The position numbers were made by a program, and so were the translations under genes. Source: Candidatus Poribacteria bacterium (GTDB taxonomy: Bacteria > Poribacteria > WGA-4E > PCPOR2b). From it: DNA of 12,427 nucleotides. The stretch covers positions 1-12,427 of the forward strand of contig JAPUIP010000613.1 of NCBI GenBank assembly GCA_027296925.1, given 5' to 3'. This document shows, in pieces, positions 6,108-12,427 of this stretch; the stretch's first letter is position 1, and the number at the start of each line of letters is the position of its first letter. The notes below the pieces were generated by a model. That model did no database searches, was not told where the DNA came from, and saw only the letters and a program-made list of their open reading frames with translations.

Positions 6108-7082
6108 ATGCAGACAAAGACCTCAGACCGACTCAAAATTGTTGTTCCCGGCGACAATCCCCCACAGATTCAGGGTTCGCCGCACCTGAAACGGCTGGAG
6201 CCTTATGGCGATGTGGTTTTGCACCTGGATCGCCCGGAGTCGCTGGACGAGAAGATCAACCGCGCCAATGATGCAGATATTCTAATCAACACGCGCGGTC
6301 TGGTGACGTGGCCCGCTGAAGCCTTTCGCCAACTTCCGAAGCTGCGCATGATTGCGACATGTTCAATCGGAACGGATATGATCGATTTGGAAGCGGCAAG
6401 GGAACTCGGCATTGTCGTCAGCAATCAGCCCGGCCGAACGGCGCCCGTTGTCGCCGAACACGGATTTGGGCTGATGTTCGCTCTCGCCAAACGAGCCGCC
6501 TTTATGACATCGGCGGTGCAAGCGGGGCAGTGGCCCCGAATGGACAGCATCTATCTGCAAGGCAAGACATTGGGCATCGTCGGCACGGGAAATATCGGAG
6601 CGGAGATGGCGCGGCTCGGTCGAGCCGTTGGGATGAACGTCGTTGCCTGGACATTCAATCCTTCTCCGGAACGGGCGTCGCAACTCGGCGTTCAATTTGT
6701 CGAGTTGGACGAATTGCTGCGAACCGCCGATGTGGTCAGTCTCCACGTCAAGTTGACTGATGACAGCCGGAGCATGATCGGGAGACGGGAGTTCGAGCTG
6801 ATGAAGCCCAACGCACTCCTAATCAATGTTGCACGCGGTGAGGTCGTCAACACCGACGCGCTTGTCGAGGCGCTGAGTTCTGGACATCTCGGTGGTGCGG
6901 CAATTGATGTCTACGATCAGGAGCCGCCGCCGGCAGATCACCCGCTTCTGGCTTGTGAGCAGGTTATTCTCACGCCGCACTGTGCGGACATGACCCCGGA
7001 GGGCGTAGACCTACTCAACGAAGGCGCAGTGGATAATGTCATTGCCTTCCTGAAGGGACAGCCGCAAAATGTGGTGACGTGA
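6108..7082 (+). CDS. D-isomer-specific 2-hydroxyacid dehydrogenase
   Basis: This is a cytosolic NAD(P)-dependent oxidoreductase that interconverts a 2-oxoacid and a D-2-hydroxyacid. The 324 residues are a normal length. The catalytic-domain N-terminal half is followed by the Rossmann nucleotide motif G159-T-G161-N-I-G164 in GIVGTGNIGAEMARLG. The catalytic set is complete: R243 in NVARGEVVN, E272 in DVYDQEPP, and H291 in LTPHCADMT. The start has AAAGGAG six bases upstream, just beyond the right heptamer arm. The substrate is not evident; glyoxylate/hydroxypyruvate, phosphoglycerate-like and lactate-type members share these motifs, and the lack of a C-terminal ACT domain argues against a long-form SerA. 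Together with the upstream iron alcohol dehydrogenase it could act on a hydroxyaldehyde/hydroxyacid pathway, but this is only inferred from position. Confidence 0.94.
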   Translation: MQTKTSDRLKIVVPGDNPPQIQGSPHLKRLEPYGDVVLHLDRPESLDEKINRANDADILINTRGLVTWPAEAFRQLPKLRMIATCSIGTDMIDLEAARELGIVVSNQPGRTAPVVAEHGFGLMFALAKRAAFMTSAVQAGQWPRMDSIYLQGKTLGIVGTGNIGAEMARLGRAVGMNVVAWTFNPSPERASQLGVQFVELDELLRTADVVSLHVKLTDDSRSMIGRREFELMKPNALLINVARGEVVNTDALVEALSSGHLGGAAIDVYDQEPPPADHPLLACEQVILTPHCADMTPEGVDLLNEGAVDNVIAFLKGQPQNVVT

Positions 7083-7192
7083 GACGTACTTAAGTTTAAG
7101 GGAGATGAGGTCGCGGAGATATTTAAGGTTGTTTTCCACAGATCCACCGATTGACGATCGAGGGTCGAAATCTGGCCCGCACCTCTGGCTTC

Positions 7193-7197
7193 GAGGA
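7193..7197 (+). promoter_or_regulatory. Ribosome binding site deciding the uvrC start
   Basis: GAGGA lies seven bases before the ATG at 7205. The frame stays open back to a TTG at 7151, but that codon has no Shine-Dalgarno site and would add 18 residues with no counterpart in the family. The ATG at 7205 is therefore preferred. Confidence 0.75.
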
Positions 7198-7204
7198 CAC
7201 GCTG

Positions 7205-9031
7205 ATGAACCCACAGATCAAAGACAAACTCGCAAACTTACCCGCCAATCCCGGCGTCTACCTGATGAAGGATGCCGGTGGGAAGATTCTATACATTGGC
7301 AAGGCGGCTTCCCTCCGCCAACGGGTCCGATCCTATTTCCAGGATGCCGCCACCCCACACGCCTTGACCGAGCCGATGCTGCGCTATGTCCGCGATGTTG
7401 ACTATATCCTCACCACAAGCGATGTCGAAGCGCTGGTCCTTGAAAATAACCTGATCAAGCAGCACCAACCCCGCTACAACATCAAGCTCAAGGACGACAA
7501 ACGCTATCCTTACCTGAAGCTGACGGTCAACGAGCCTTTTCCGGGGCTTTACATCACCCGCCGAATCGAAAACGACGGCGCGAAGTATTTCGGCCCTTTC
7601 GTGCATACGCGGGCAACGCGCCAGACGATCAAGCAACTGACGAAGGTCTTCCCCATCCGCACCTGTCATCTGGACCTGAAAGCGTCGGGCAATGCACATC
7701 GTGTTTGCCTGGATTATCATATCAAACGTTGTCCCGGCCCTTGTGCAGATCTCATTGCTGTTGAGGATTACGACCAGATTGTGAAGAACGTCCGCCGATT
7801 TCTCAGTGGGGATGCGGCAGCAGTCATTCAGGAACTCACGGCAAAGATGCAGACCGCTGCCGCTGAGCTCGACTTTGAAAGCGCAGCGCAATACCGGGAC
7901 GAGATAGAAATCGTCAAACAGGGCATCGCCAAACAGAATCTTGACAATCCATCGGCGGAGGATGAGGACGTGATCGGCATCGCATACAAAGGCGATGAGG
8001 CGTGCGTTCAAGTGCTGATGATACGTGACGGAAAGCTAATTGAACGAGAACACTACTTCTTGAATGATGTACGGGCCGAATCCGCACTTGAAGCGTTGAC
8101 CGCCTTCGTTCAGCAATACTATCAAGATGCGTCATTCGTCCCCAAAACCATCCTGTTGCCCGGTGAAATCGAAACGCCGGAAACCCTCCAAAATTGGCTT
8201 TCTGAGAAGCGCGGCAGTCAGGTGACATTGCACATCCCACAGAGAGGGCGCAAACGTCAACTGGTCGAGATGGCAGCGAAAAATGCGAACCTCATCCTGG
8301 AACAGAAGGAACAACAGATCGTGCTCAGAGCCGGGGACAACCCTGCACTGATTGAGTTGCAGGAGCTTCTGAACCTACCTCGTCCACCTCAGCGCATCGA
8401 AGGGTTTGACATCTCCAATCTGGGAGATCGATTTCCGGTGGCATCCATGGTGGTGATGGAAGATGGGGAACCCGCGAACTCCGAATATCGCCGCTTCAGG
8501 ATTCGTACTGTCGAAGGGCAGAACGACTTTGCGATGATGCAGGAGGTCGTCGCCCGCCGGTTTCGCCGCGCGATCGAGGAGAATCGTTTCCCGGATCTCA
8601 TCCTTATCGATGGCGGCAAAGGGCAACTGAGCGCTGCTTGCGAGGTGTTAAACGCGCTTGAGTTGCGCCATCTCCCGATCATCGGGCTTGCCAAACGCTT
8701 CGAGCATATCTTCCTCCCCGACCAATCCGATCCGATCGTTCTGCGGCGCGATAATCCAACCCTCCACCTCATCCAGCGGCTCCGCGACGAAGCGCATCGA
8801 TTTGCCCTCACCTACCACCGCAAACTCCGCAGCCGAGAACTCAGCCACTCGATTCTCGACGAGATTCCCAACATCGGCCCCAAGCGGAAACAGGCTTTAC
8901 TCCAACATTTTGGATCGGTCGAAAAAGTTTGTCAGGCCACGCTGGATGAACTGCTTGCCGTCAAAGGGATTACGCACAGCGTCGCCGCAAACATCCGCAA
9001 ACACTTGAGTCGCGGAGAACATGAAACGTGA
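7205..9031 (+). CDS. uvrC: UvrABC system excinuclease subunit UvrC
   Basis: UvrC makes the two incisions flanking a DNA lesion in bacterial nucleotide excision repair, after UvrA/UvrB damage recognition. From the ATG at 7205 it is 608 residues, a normal length. Domains in order: GIY-YIG nuclease (about 10-95, GVYLMKD at 17-23 and YIGKA from 30); four cysteines C154, C168, C176 and C180 matching the family's Fe-S ligands; a UVR helix pair that contacts UvrB (about 210-244, ELDFESAAQYRDEIE); the RNase H-like nuclease domain (GFDISN with D402, LILIDGGKGQ with D469, and H531 in DEAHRFA); and C-terminal helix-hairpin-helix motifs (IPNIGPKRKQALLQHFGS and VKGITHSVAANIRKHL). All expected catalytic positions are present. 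No uvrA or uvrB is adjacent. The stop TGA (9029-9031) lies in a heptamer-like sequence. Confidence 0.97.
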   Translation: MNPQIKDKLANLPANPGVYLMKDAGGKILYIGKAASLRQRVRSYFQDAATPHALTEPMLRYVRDVDYILTTSDVEALVLENNLIKQHQPRYNIKLKDDKRYPYLKLTVNEPFPGLYITRRIENDGAKYFGPFVHTRATRQTIKQLTKVFPIRTCHLDLKASGNAHRVCLDYHIKRCPGPCADLIAVEDYDQIVKNVRRFLSGDAAAVIQELTAKMQTAAAELDFESAAQYRDEIEIVKQGIAKQNLDNPSAEDEDVIGIAYKGDEACVQVLMIRDGKLIEREHYFLNDVRAESALEALTAFVQQYYQDASFVPKTILLPGEIETPETLQNWLSEKRGSQVTLHIPQRGRKRQLVEMAAKNANLILEQKEQQIVLRAGDNPALIELQELLNLPRPPQRIEGFDISNLGDRFPVASMVVMEDGEPANSEYRRFRIRTVEGQNDFAMMQEVVARRFRRAIEENRFPDLILIDGGKGQLSAACEVLNALELRHLPIIGLAKRFEHIFLPDQSDPIVLRRDNPTLHLIQRLRDEAHRFALTYHRKLRSRELSHSILDEIPNIGPKRKQALLQHFGSVEKVCQATLDELLAVKGITHSVAANIRKHLSRGEHET

Positions 9032-9038
9032 TGCGTCA
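9025..9038. repeat. Heptamer-like pair at the uvrC end
   Basis: AACGTGA and TGCGTCA follow each other with a 7-bp phase. On the opposite strand they read TGACGCA and TCACGTT, which are exactly two of the three units after purH (4335-4355). The uvrC stop codon lies within the first unit. Only two units are present, so chance cannot be excluded. Confidence 0.4.
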
Positions 9039-9103
9039 TTGGAAGGCATAGAAATTGCTCATGTTATGCAGTTTAATCAATTGACACAAGAGGAGGATGC
9101 TCA

Positions 9104-9319
9104 ATGTTATCCATAAACGGCATTTATGATGGAGAAAAAATAATTCCCACGGCGCCTATCCCACTAGAGCCAGGATCTCATTTCAAAGTTATTATCACCT
9201 TTCTTGAGTCGATTGAAGCAGAAGAAGAGAAAGGATTGAGCCGATTTTGCGGTATTTGGGAAGACGATCGTGATGCTGAAGATATCATCGATGACATCTG
9301 TTCCGCAAGCCAGCGCTGA
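9104..9319 (+). CDS. Small VapB-like antitoxin, apparently without a toxin
   Basis: The 71-residue acidic protein starts MLSINGIYDGEKIIPTAPIP, like the short beta-strand start of DUF104/AF2212-type antitoxins (pattern: a strand, then YENG, then P-rich turn). It ends with WEDDRDAEDIIDDICSASQR, matching the toxin-neutralising tail (W-DDR-AE-II--I) common in antitoxins paired with PIN-domain VapC toxins. AGGAGG lies seven bases upstream of the ATG. A VapC toxin would normally begin within a few bases of the stop. Here the following 124 bases encode only a 31-codon frame from 9320 without PIN features, and then yibE/F begins. The gene is therefore a probable orphan, left from a lost module or acting on a toxin elsewhere. 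It may be co-read with yibE/F. Confidence 0.7.
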   Translation: MLSINGIYDGEKIIPTAPIPLEPGSHFKVIITFLESIEAEEEKGLSRFCGIWEDDRDAEDIIDDICSASQR

Positions 9320-9443
9320 ATGGTCGTGACGCACCGAGGCGTGCAACGGAAGTGTCCGAAGCTGTGCAGATTCAGGGAAAGTGAGTTTTGTGGTCGAATT
9401 GCATTTCACGCCTGATGAACGAGAAAATAGGAAGGGAAGCTGA

Positions 9444-11834
9444 ATGAATGAAAGAAATCTGAAAATCTTTGGAGTTTTGGCGATTATCGTCATCGTCCTT
9501 GTGTTACACGTCAAGCTGTTTCAGTTCTCTGAGATTGTTCAATATGGCGAATTACAAATGCTAATCTGCCTGGGACGAACGATTAACGTGGATACGAGCG
9601 AAGCGGTAGATCAGATTATCACCTTTCGGATTATCTCCGGAAAATTTCGCGGAGAGACTGTTCAGGTGAATAACATCTGGGTGGGACGGGCGTACGGCGA
9701 TCGGGTTATCCGAAAGCGCGATGTGCTGTTCCTTGAAATTCCGCTCAGACGCCGGGATCAAACGACGATTGACCAAGCCCGGATGCTTGAATATTTCCGA
9801 ACACCGTTCCTGCTGTACCTGGCGGGCCTGTTGGGGGGCTTGATGATTTTGGTGGCTGGCATGAAGGGGGTGCGAGCCATCCTGACGCTGTTTGCCACCG
9901 CTTTTGCTATACTCTACATCTTAGTTCCCCTGACGGTCAAAGGTTTTAATCCGATTGCGGTTTCCTTGCTCGTTGCTACCTTGCTGACCCTCTCGACGTT
10001 TGTGCTGATTACCGGATTTAGCTTCAAGGTGATTTCTGGCGTGTTGGGCACGCTCGGTGGGTTGGCAGCCGTTGGGATTCTTTCTGTCATCAGTCGGAAG
10101 GTAATGATTCTGACGGGATTGGCTCAGGAATTCGGCTTTCTCGAGCTCGGTCTTGCCCTCTGGCGAACGGAGGCTTCGCACAATTGGGATTTCCACGGGA
10201 TACTCGTTGCGGGGATGATCCTGGGCGCTGTCGGCGCCATGATGGATGTGGGCATGTCCATCTCCTCTTCTGTTTACGAGGTCAAGGCGGTCAACCCAAA
10301 TGTCACGGTGCGCCAAGCCATCCGCGTGGGGTTGAATGTGGGCAGAGACATCATGGGGACAATGGCGGACACGCTGATCTTCGCATATCTCGGTGCACAC
10401 ATGATCACGATGTTGCTCCCACGGATTGACTTCCCGGAGGTCGGGAAGCTTTATCCGTTCCTGCGGCTCGCGAACGATGAAACGACGGCGGTGGCAATCA
10501 TACAGGCAATCGTCGGCACGATTGGGTTGGTTTTGACCGTTCCAATTGCCGCGGTGATTGCCGGCATCCTGACCAAGTATCGAAAAATAGACCCGTCAAC
10601 AATGGATGAAGACCTGCCATCGGAAGAGGAACTGGAGGAACTTTTCCGCACGGACGACCCACGGAGCAAAGCCCGTTTGGCGGTGCCGATTGCGCTGATC
10701 GTCGTCCTTGTCGGAACACAGTTCCTCTACCATCGAATCAACGGCGCGTCAGCGACGATTGCTGAGCAGCGCTATGAGAACGGCGAGGTCGCTTCCTTCT
10801 CTGAGTATGCAAAAGGAAGAGTCATTCGCCGCCTCGAATCAACCCGCCTGAACGAGATCACTGAACACCAGATCCTTGAAATCGAGATGCTCTCTGGGGG
10901 CTATAAGGGGCAACGCCTTATCCTGCGGAATATCCTCAACCACAAACTGGATCTACTGAGTATCCCCGCTGAGCCGGGGGACATTATCCTCTGCCGTGTC
11001 GGGGGGACACCGGATCAGATCAGCCTCGTGAATATTGTGCAGGAGTATGGACGTGATGGTTACTTGATATGGATGTTAGGATTGATGTTGGCCATAATCA
11101 TTATCGTCGGACGAATAGAAGGGATACGCACGGCGTGTGCGATGGTCGGTTCAGGAATGATTATCTATTTCTTCATGTTACCCCTGATCTCGCAGGGGAA
11201 GAACGCTGTGGTAATCGTCACCCTGACCTCCGGTATGATTGCATTTGTATCGCTGGTGTTTGTCATTGGACCGGGCCGGAAAACCTTCTCAGCCGTGCTC
11301 GGCACAATGGGCGGAATTCTGGTCGCTGGACTGCTGATCATGTTTGCGCAAAACTATCTCCACTTTTCGGGACTAGAAAATGCGGTCTCGGCAGACATTA
11401 TCGAAGCGACTCGTACACCACCGTTTGACTTTCGTCAGGTACTACTCGCCGGGATGTTAATGGGCTTGCTCGGCGTGGCGGTGGATGGGGCGATTGAGGT
11501 CGCTTCGTCAATGGAAGAGATTCGGCGGGCAAATCCGAACATGGCGACCTGGCGACTGATTTCATCCGGCATGAATGTCGGCACCGATATTCTCGGAACG
11601 ATGGTCAATACCTTAGTGTTCGCATATCTGGGAGTGGAGTTACTGTTCATCATGGCGGTTGTGGCGCCGAATGTGGATCTCTTCAGATCGCCCACTGTGG
11701 AGTTGTTGAGTATCGGCATCGCCTCTGCAGAGATCGTGCGTTTGCTTGCGGGGACACTTGGGCTTGTTCTCACAATTCCAATCACGGCGATAATTTCCGG
11801 CTTCTGGAATCCCACAGAAAAAGGACAAGCATAA
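9444..11834 (+). CDS. Double-length YibE/F-family membrane protein (internal duplication)
   Basis: YibE/F-like proteins are multi-pass membrane proteins of unknown function, usually about 370-450 residues. This one has 796 residues and is clearly two copies in tandem. Copy 1 (about 1-400) has an N-terminal membrane segment (residues 8-26), an outside beta domain (about 30-115, IISGKFRGETVQVNN) and about seven further membrane segments. Copy 2 (from about 412) repeats this, with EMLSGGYKGQRLILRN in the beta domain. Key residues repeat at a constant offset of 413: D268 and D681 after the AGM helix, and NVGRD (298-302) against NVGTD (711-715), each followed by a GTM and an FAYLG motif. The linker (about 378-412) is acidic and hydrophilic (PSEEELEELFR). 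The ATG has AGGAAGGG upstream. Transport or membrane-protein function is plausible but unproven. Confidence 0.9.
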   Translation: MNERNLKIFGVLAIIVIVLVLHVKLFQFSEIVQYGELQMLICLGRTINVDTSEAVDQIITFRIISGKFRGETVQVNNIWVGRAYGDRVIRKRDVLFLEIPLRRRDQTTIDQARMLEYFRTPFLLYLAGLLGGLMILVAGMKGVRAILTLFATAFAILYILVPLTVKGFNPIAVSLLVATLLTLSTFVLITGFSFKVISGVLGTLGGLAAVGILSVISRKVMILTGLAQEFGFLELGLALWRTEASHNWDFHGILVAGMILGAVGAMMDVGMSISSSVYEVKAVNPNVTVRQAIRVGLNVGRDIMGTMADTLIFAYLGAHMITMLLPRIDFPEVGKLYPFLRLANDETTAVAIIQAIVGTIGLVLTVPIAAVIAGILTKYRKIDPSTMDEDLPSEEELEELFRTDDPRSKARLAVPIALIVVLVGTQFLYHRINGASATIAEQRYENGEVASFSEYAKGRVIRRLESTRLNEITEHQILEIEMLSGGYKGQRLILRNILNHKLDLLSIPAEPGDIILCRVGGTPDQISLVNIVQEYGRDGYLIWMLGLMLAIIIIVGRIEGIRTACAMVGSGMIIYFFMLPLISQGKNAVVIVTLTSGMIAFVSLVFVIGPGRKTFSAVLGTMGGILVAGLLIMFAQNYLHFSGLENAVSADIIEATRTPPFDFRQVLLAGMLMGLLGVAVDGAIEVASSMEEIRRANPNMATWRLISSGMNVGTDILGTMVNTLVFAYLGVELLFIMAVVAPNVDLFRSPTVELLSIGIASAEIVRLLAGTLGLVLTIPITAIISGFWNPTEKGQA

Positions 11835-11871
11835 ATCCCTGATTATAGAAATTCCCCACGCATCTTTGGTG

Positions 11872-11899
11872 TTGACTTTTTTGGCCATTGTTCTATAAT
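11872..11899 (+). promoter_or_regulatory. Sigma-70-type promoter
   Basis: TTGACT at 11872-11877 and TATAAT at 11894-11899 are separated by 16 bases. It is the best promoter match in the window and lies 37 bases after the yibE/F stop. Transcription should begin near 11906, towards the partial gene at 12393 or producing a non-coding RNA from the gap. Confidence 0.7.
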
Positions 11900-12039
11900 G
11901 GTAGCTATTCCGTTTAGAAAGTGACTTCAGAAAATTGTTCCATCAATTCATTGTCGAGCCGTGGGAATGACAGCGAGGTTTGGTTGATAGGACTTCCCCC
12001 CTGAAATCCCTCCCATCGCTTTCTGCCAATCCCCTGCTC

Positions 12040-12063
12040 AACAACGGTTAACCCACCGTTGTT
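12040..12063. other. Perfect inverted repeat / hairpin
   Basis: AACAACGGT, six bases (TAACCC), then ACCGTTGTT gives a 9-bp perfect stem. No T-run follows on either strand, so it is not a standard terminator. It could be an RNA hairpin in the leader or a protein-binding site. A related word (AACGGTTGAAC) appears about 100 bases further on. Confidence 0.6.
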
Positions 12064-12247
12064 TCCCGTGATCTCTATCCATTCTGTTTTCCCAAAAAAT
12101 TGGCATCCGTTCCGCCGGTTTTGACCCCCGTTGAAAATGGCGACATAACGGTTGAACGATGTGTCATTCCTCCAGCGTGATCAAAGAAGAAGGGGAGGGG
12201 CTTCCATTTCCAATCGGAGTCAAAATCTCCTCCCATGTTGCTTTCCA

Positions 12248-12262
12248 TCCCGATGATCGGGA
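12248..12262. other. 15-base palindrome
   Basis: TCCCGATGATCGGGA is a perfect 7-base palindrome around a central G. It lies about 130 bases before the last gene start. It may be a dimer-binding operator; nothing else supports a function. Confidence 0.4.
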
Positions 12263-12392
12263 ATCGACCCAAATGAAGACAATTGAATAGCGATTGAGTT
12301 TTTCAGCGTGCTGTCGAAACAGGCGATCTTTTTGTATTTTGGACGTGCAACGGGTCGGGGCGTCCACCAACCTATCAAAGGAAGAGAAAAAT

Positions 12393-12427
12393 ATGGTGCA
12401 TCAACGTGTTTCTTGGCGTCTTATTCT
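12393..12427 (+). CDS. Start of an unidentified gene (3' truncated)
   Basis: An ATG at 12393 follows AAAGGAAG (12378-12385) at good spacing and opens a frame to the window end, reading MVHQRVSWRLI. The basic then hydrophobic beginning would fit the start of a signal peptide or membrane segment, but eleven codons are too few to say more. Confidence 0.55.
   Translation, partial: MVHQRVSWRLI

Larger units (their letters stand above)
11835..12392. other. Long non-coding tail, probable leader of the last gene
   Basis: About 560 bases without a convincing gene. They hold a near-consensus promoter (11872-11899), a perfect 9-bp hairpin (12040-12063) and a 15-base palindrome (12248-12262). Minus-strand frames between about 12075 and 12370 lack ribosome binding sites and recognisable motifs. 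If the promoter serves the gene starting at 12393, the leader would be nearly 490 bases long. I could not match it to a known riboswitch class, tRNA or common small RNA. Confidence 0.55.

Noticed and set aside
7151..7204. Upstream TTG start for uvrC
   Set aside because: It has no ribosome binding site and adds 18 residues without family counterpart; the ATG at 7205 has GAGGA at good spacing.
9081..9086. TTGACA before the antitoxin gene as a -35 box
   Set aside because: The matching -10 would fall on the start codon, past the ribosome binding site, so it cannot drive this gene from there.
9320..9415. A 31-codon frame after the antitoxin as a toxin remnant
   Set aside because: It has no PIN acidic residues in family context, no ribosome binding site of its own, and is too short to judge.
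12075..12370. Minus-strand open frames in the final gap
   Set aside because: They lack ribosome binding sites and recognisable motifs, and two overlapping frames look equally gene-like, which argues for chance.

Overview
The window looks like a chromosomal stretch from a bacterium of roughly balanced, slightly GC-rich composition. The housekeeping genes purH, uvrC and queC are intact, start codons are mostly ATG with some TTG, and several genes have good Shine-Dalgarno sites. A CehA/McbA-type metallohydrolase, a free-standing four-helix-bundle (23S rRNA intervening-sequence) protein, short tandem heptamers at gene ends and a doubled YibE/F protein together recall uncultivated marine or sponge-associated lineages such as Poribacteria. 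That placement is a guess from gene flavour and is not proved by the sequence.

Layout: (1) Positions 2-1045 hold the C-terminal part of a PHP/CehA-McbA-type metallohydrolase. (2) Positions 1046-1356 are non-coding, with a tandem 12-mer and a G/C-rich repeat-like element. (3) queC (1357-2046) makes the preQ0 precursor of queuosine and faces a small putative lipoprotein gene on the minus strand (2077-2517). (4) purH (2736-4301) carries out the last two steps of IMP synthesis. (5) An iron-dependent alcohol dehydrogenase (4368-5558) and a D-2-hydroxyacid dehydrogenase (6108-7082) are separated by a four-helix-bundle IVP gene (5597-6064). (6) uvrC (7205-9031) is the nucleotide excision repair nuclease. 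(7) A small VapB-like orphan antitoxin gene (9104-9319) has no toxin beside it. (8) A double-length YibE/F membrane protein (9444-11834) follows. (9) A long non-coding tail carries a near-consensus promoter and leads to the first codons of another gene at 12393.

Most of the genes do not form a single pathway. All but the lipoprotein gene are on the plus strand and may be read in short runs. The two dehydrogenases could be functionally linked, but their substrates cannot be told from sequence.

The most striking feature is the IVP locus. The ribosome binding site, ORF and stop codon lie almost exactly between two inverted arms built from the heptamer CGTAAAA/TTTTACG. The arms match in register, including one shared variant unit, and in RNA would form a duplex of about 25 bp around the ORF. 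The left arm also supplies the last codons and stop of the upstream dehydrogenase. This looks like a small mobile or formerly mobile cassette. Related heptamers occur at two other gene ends in the window.
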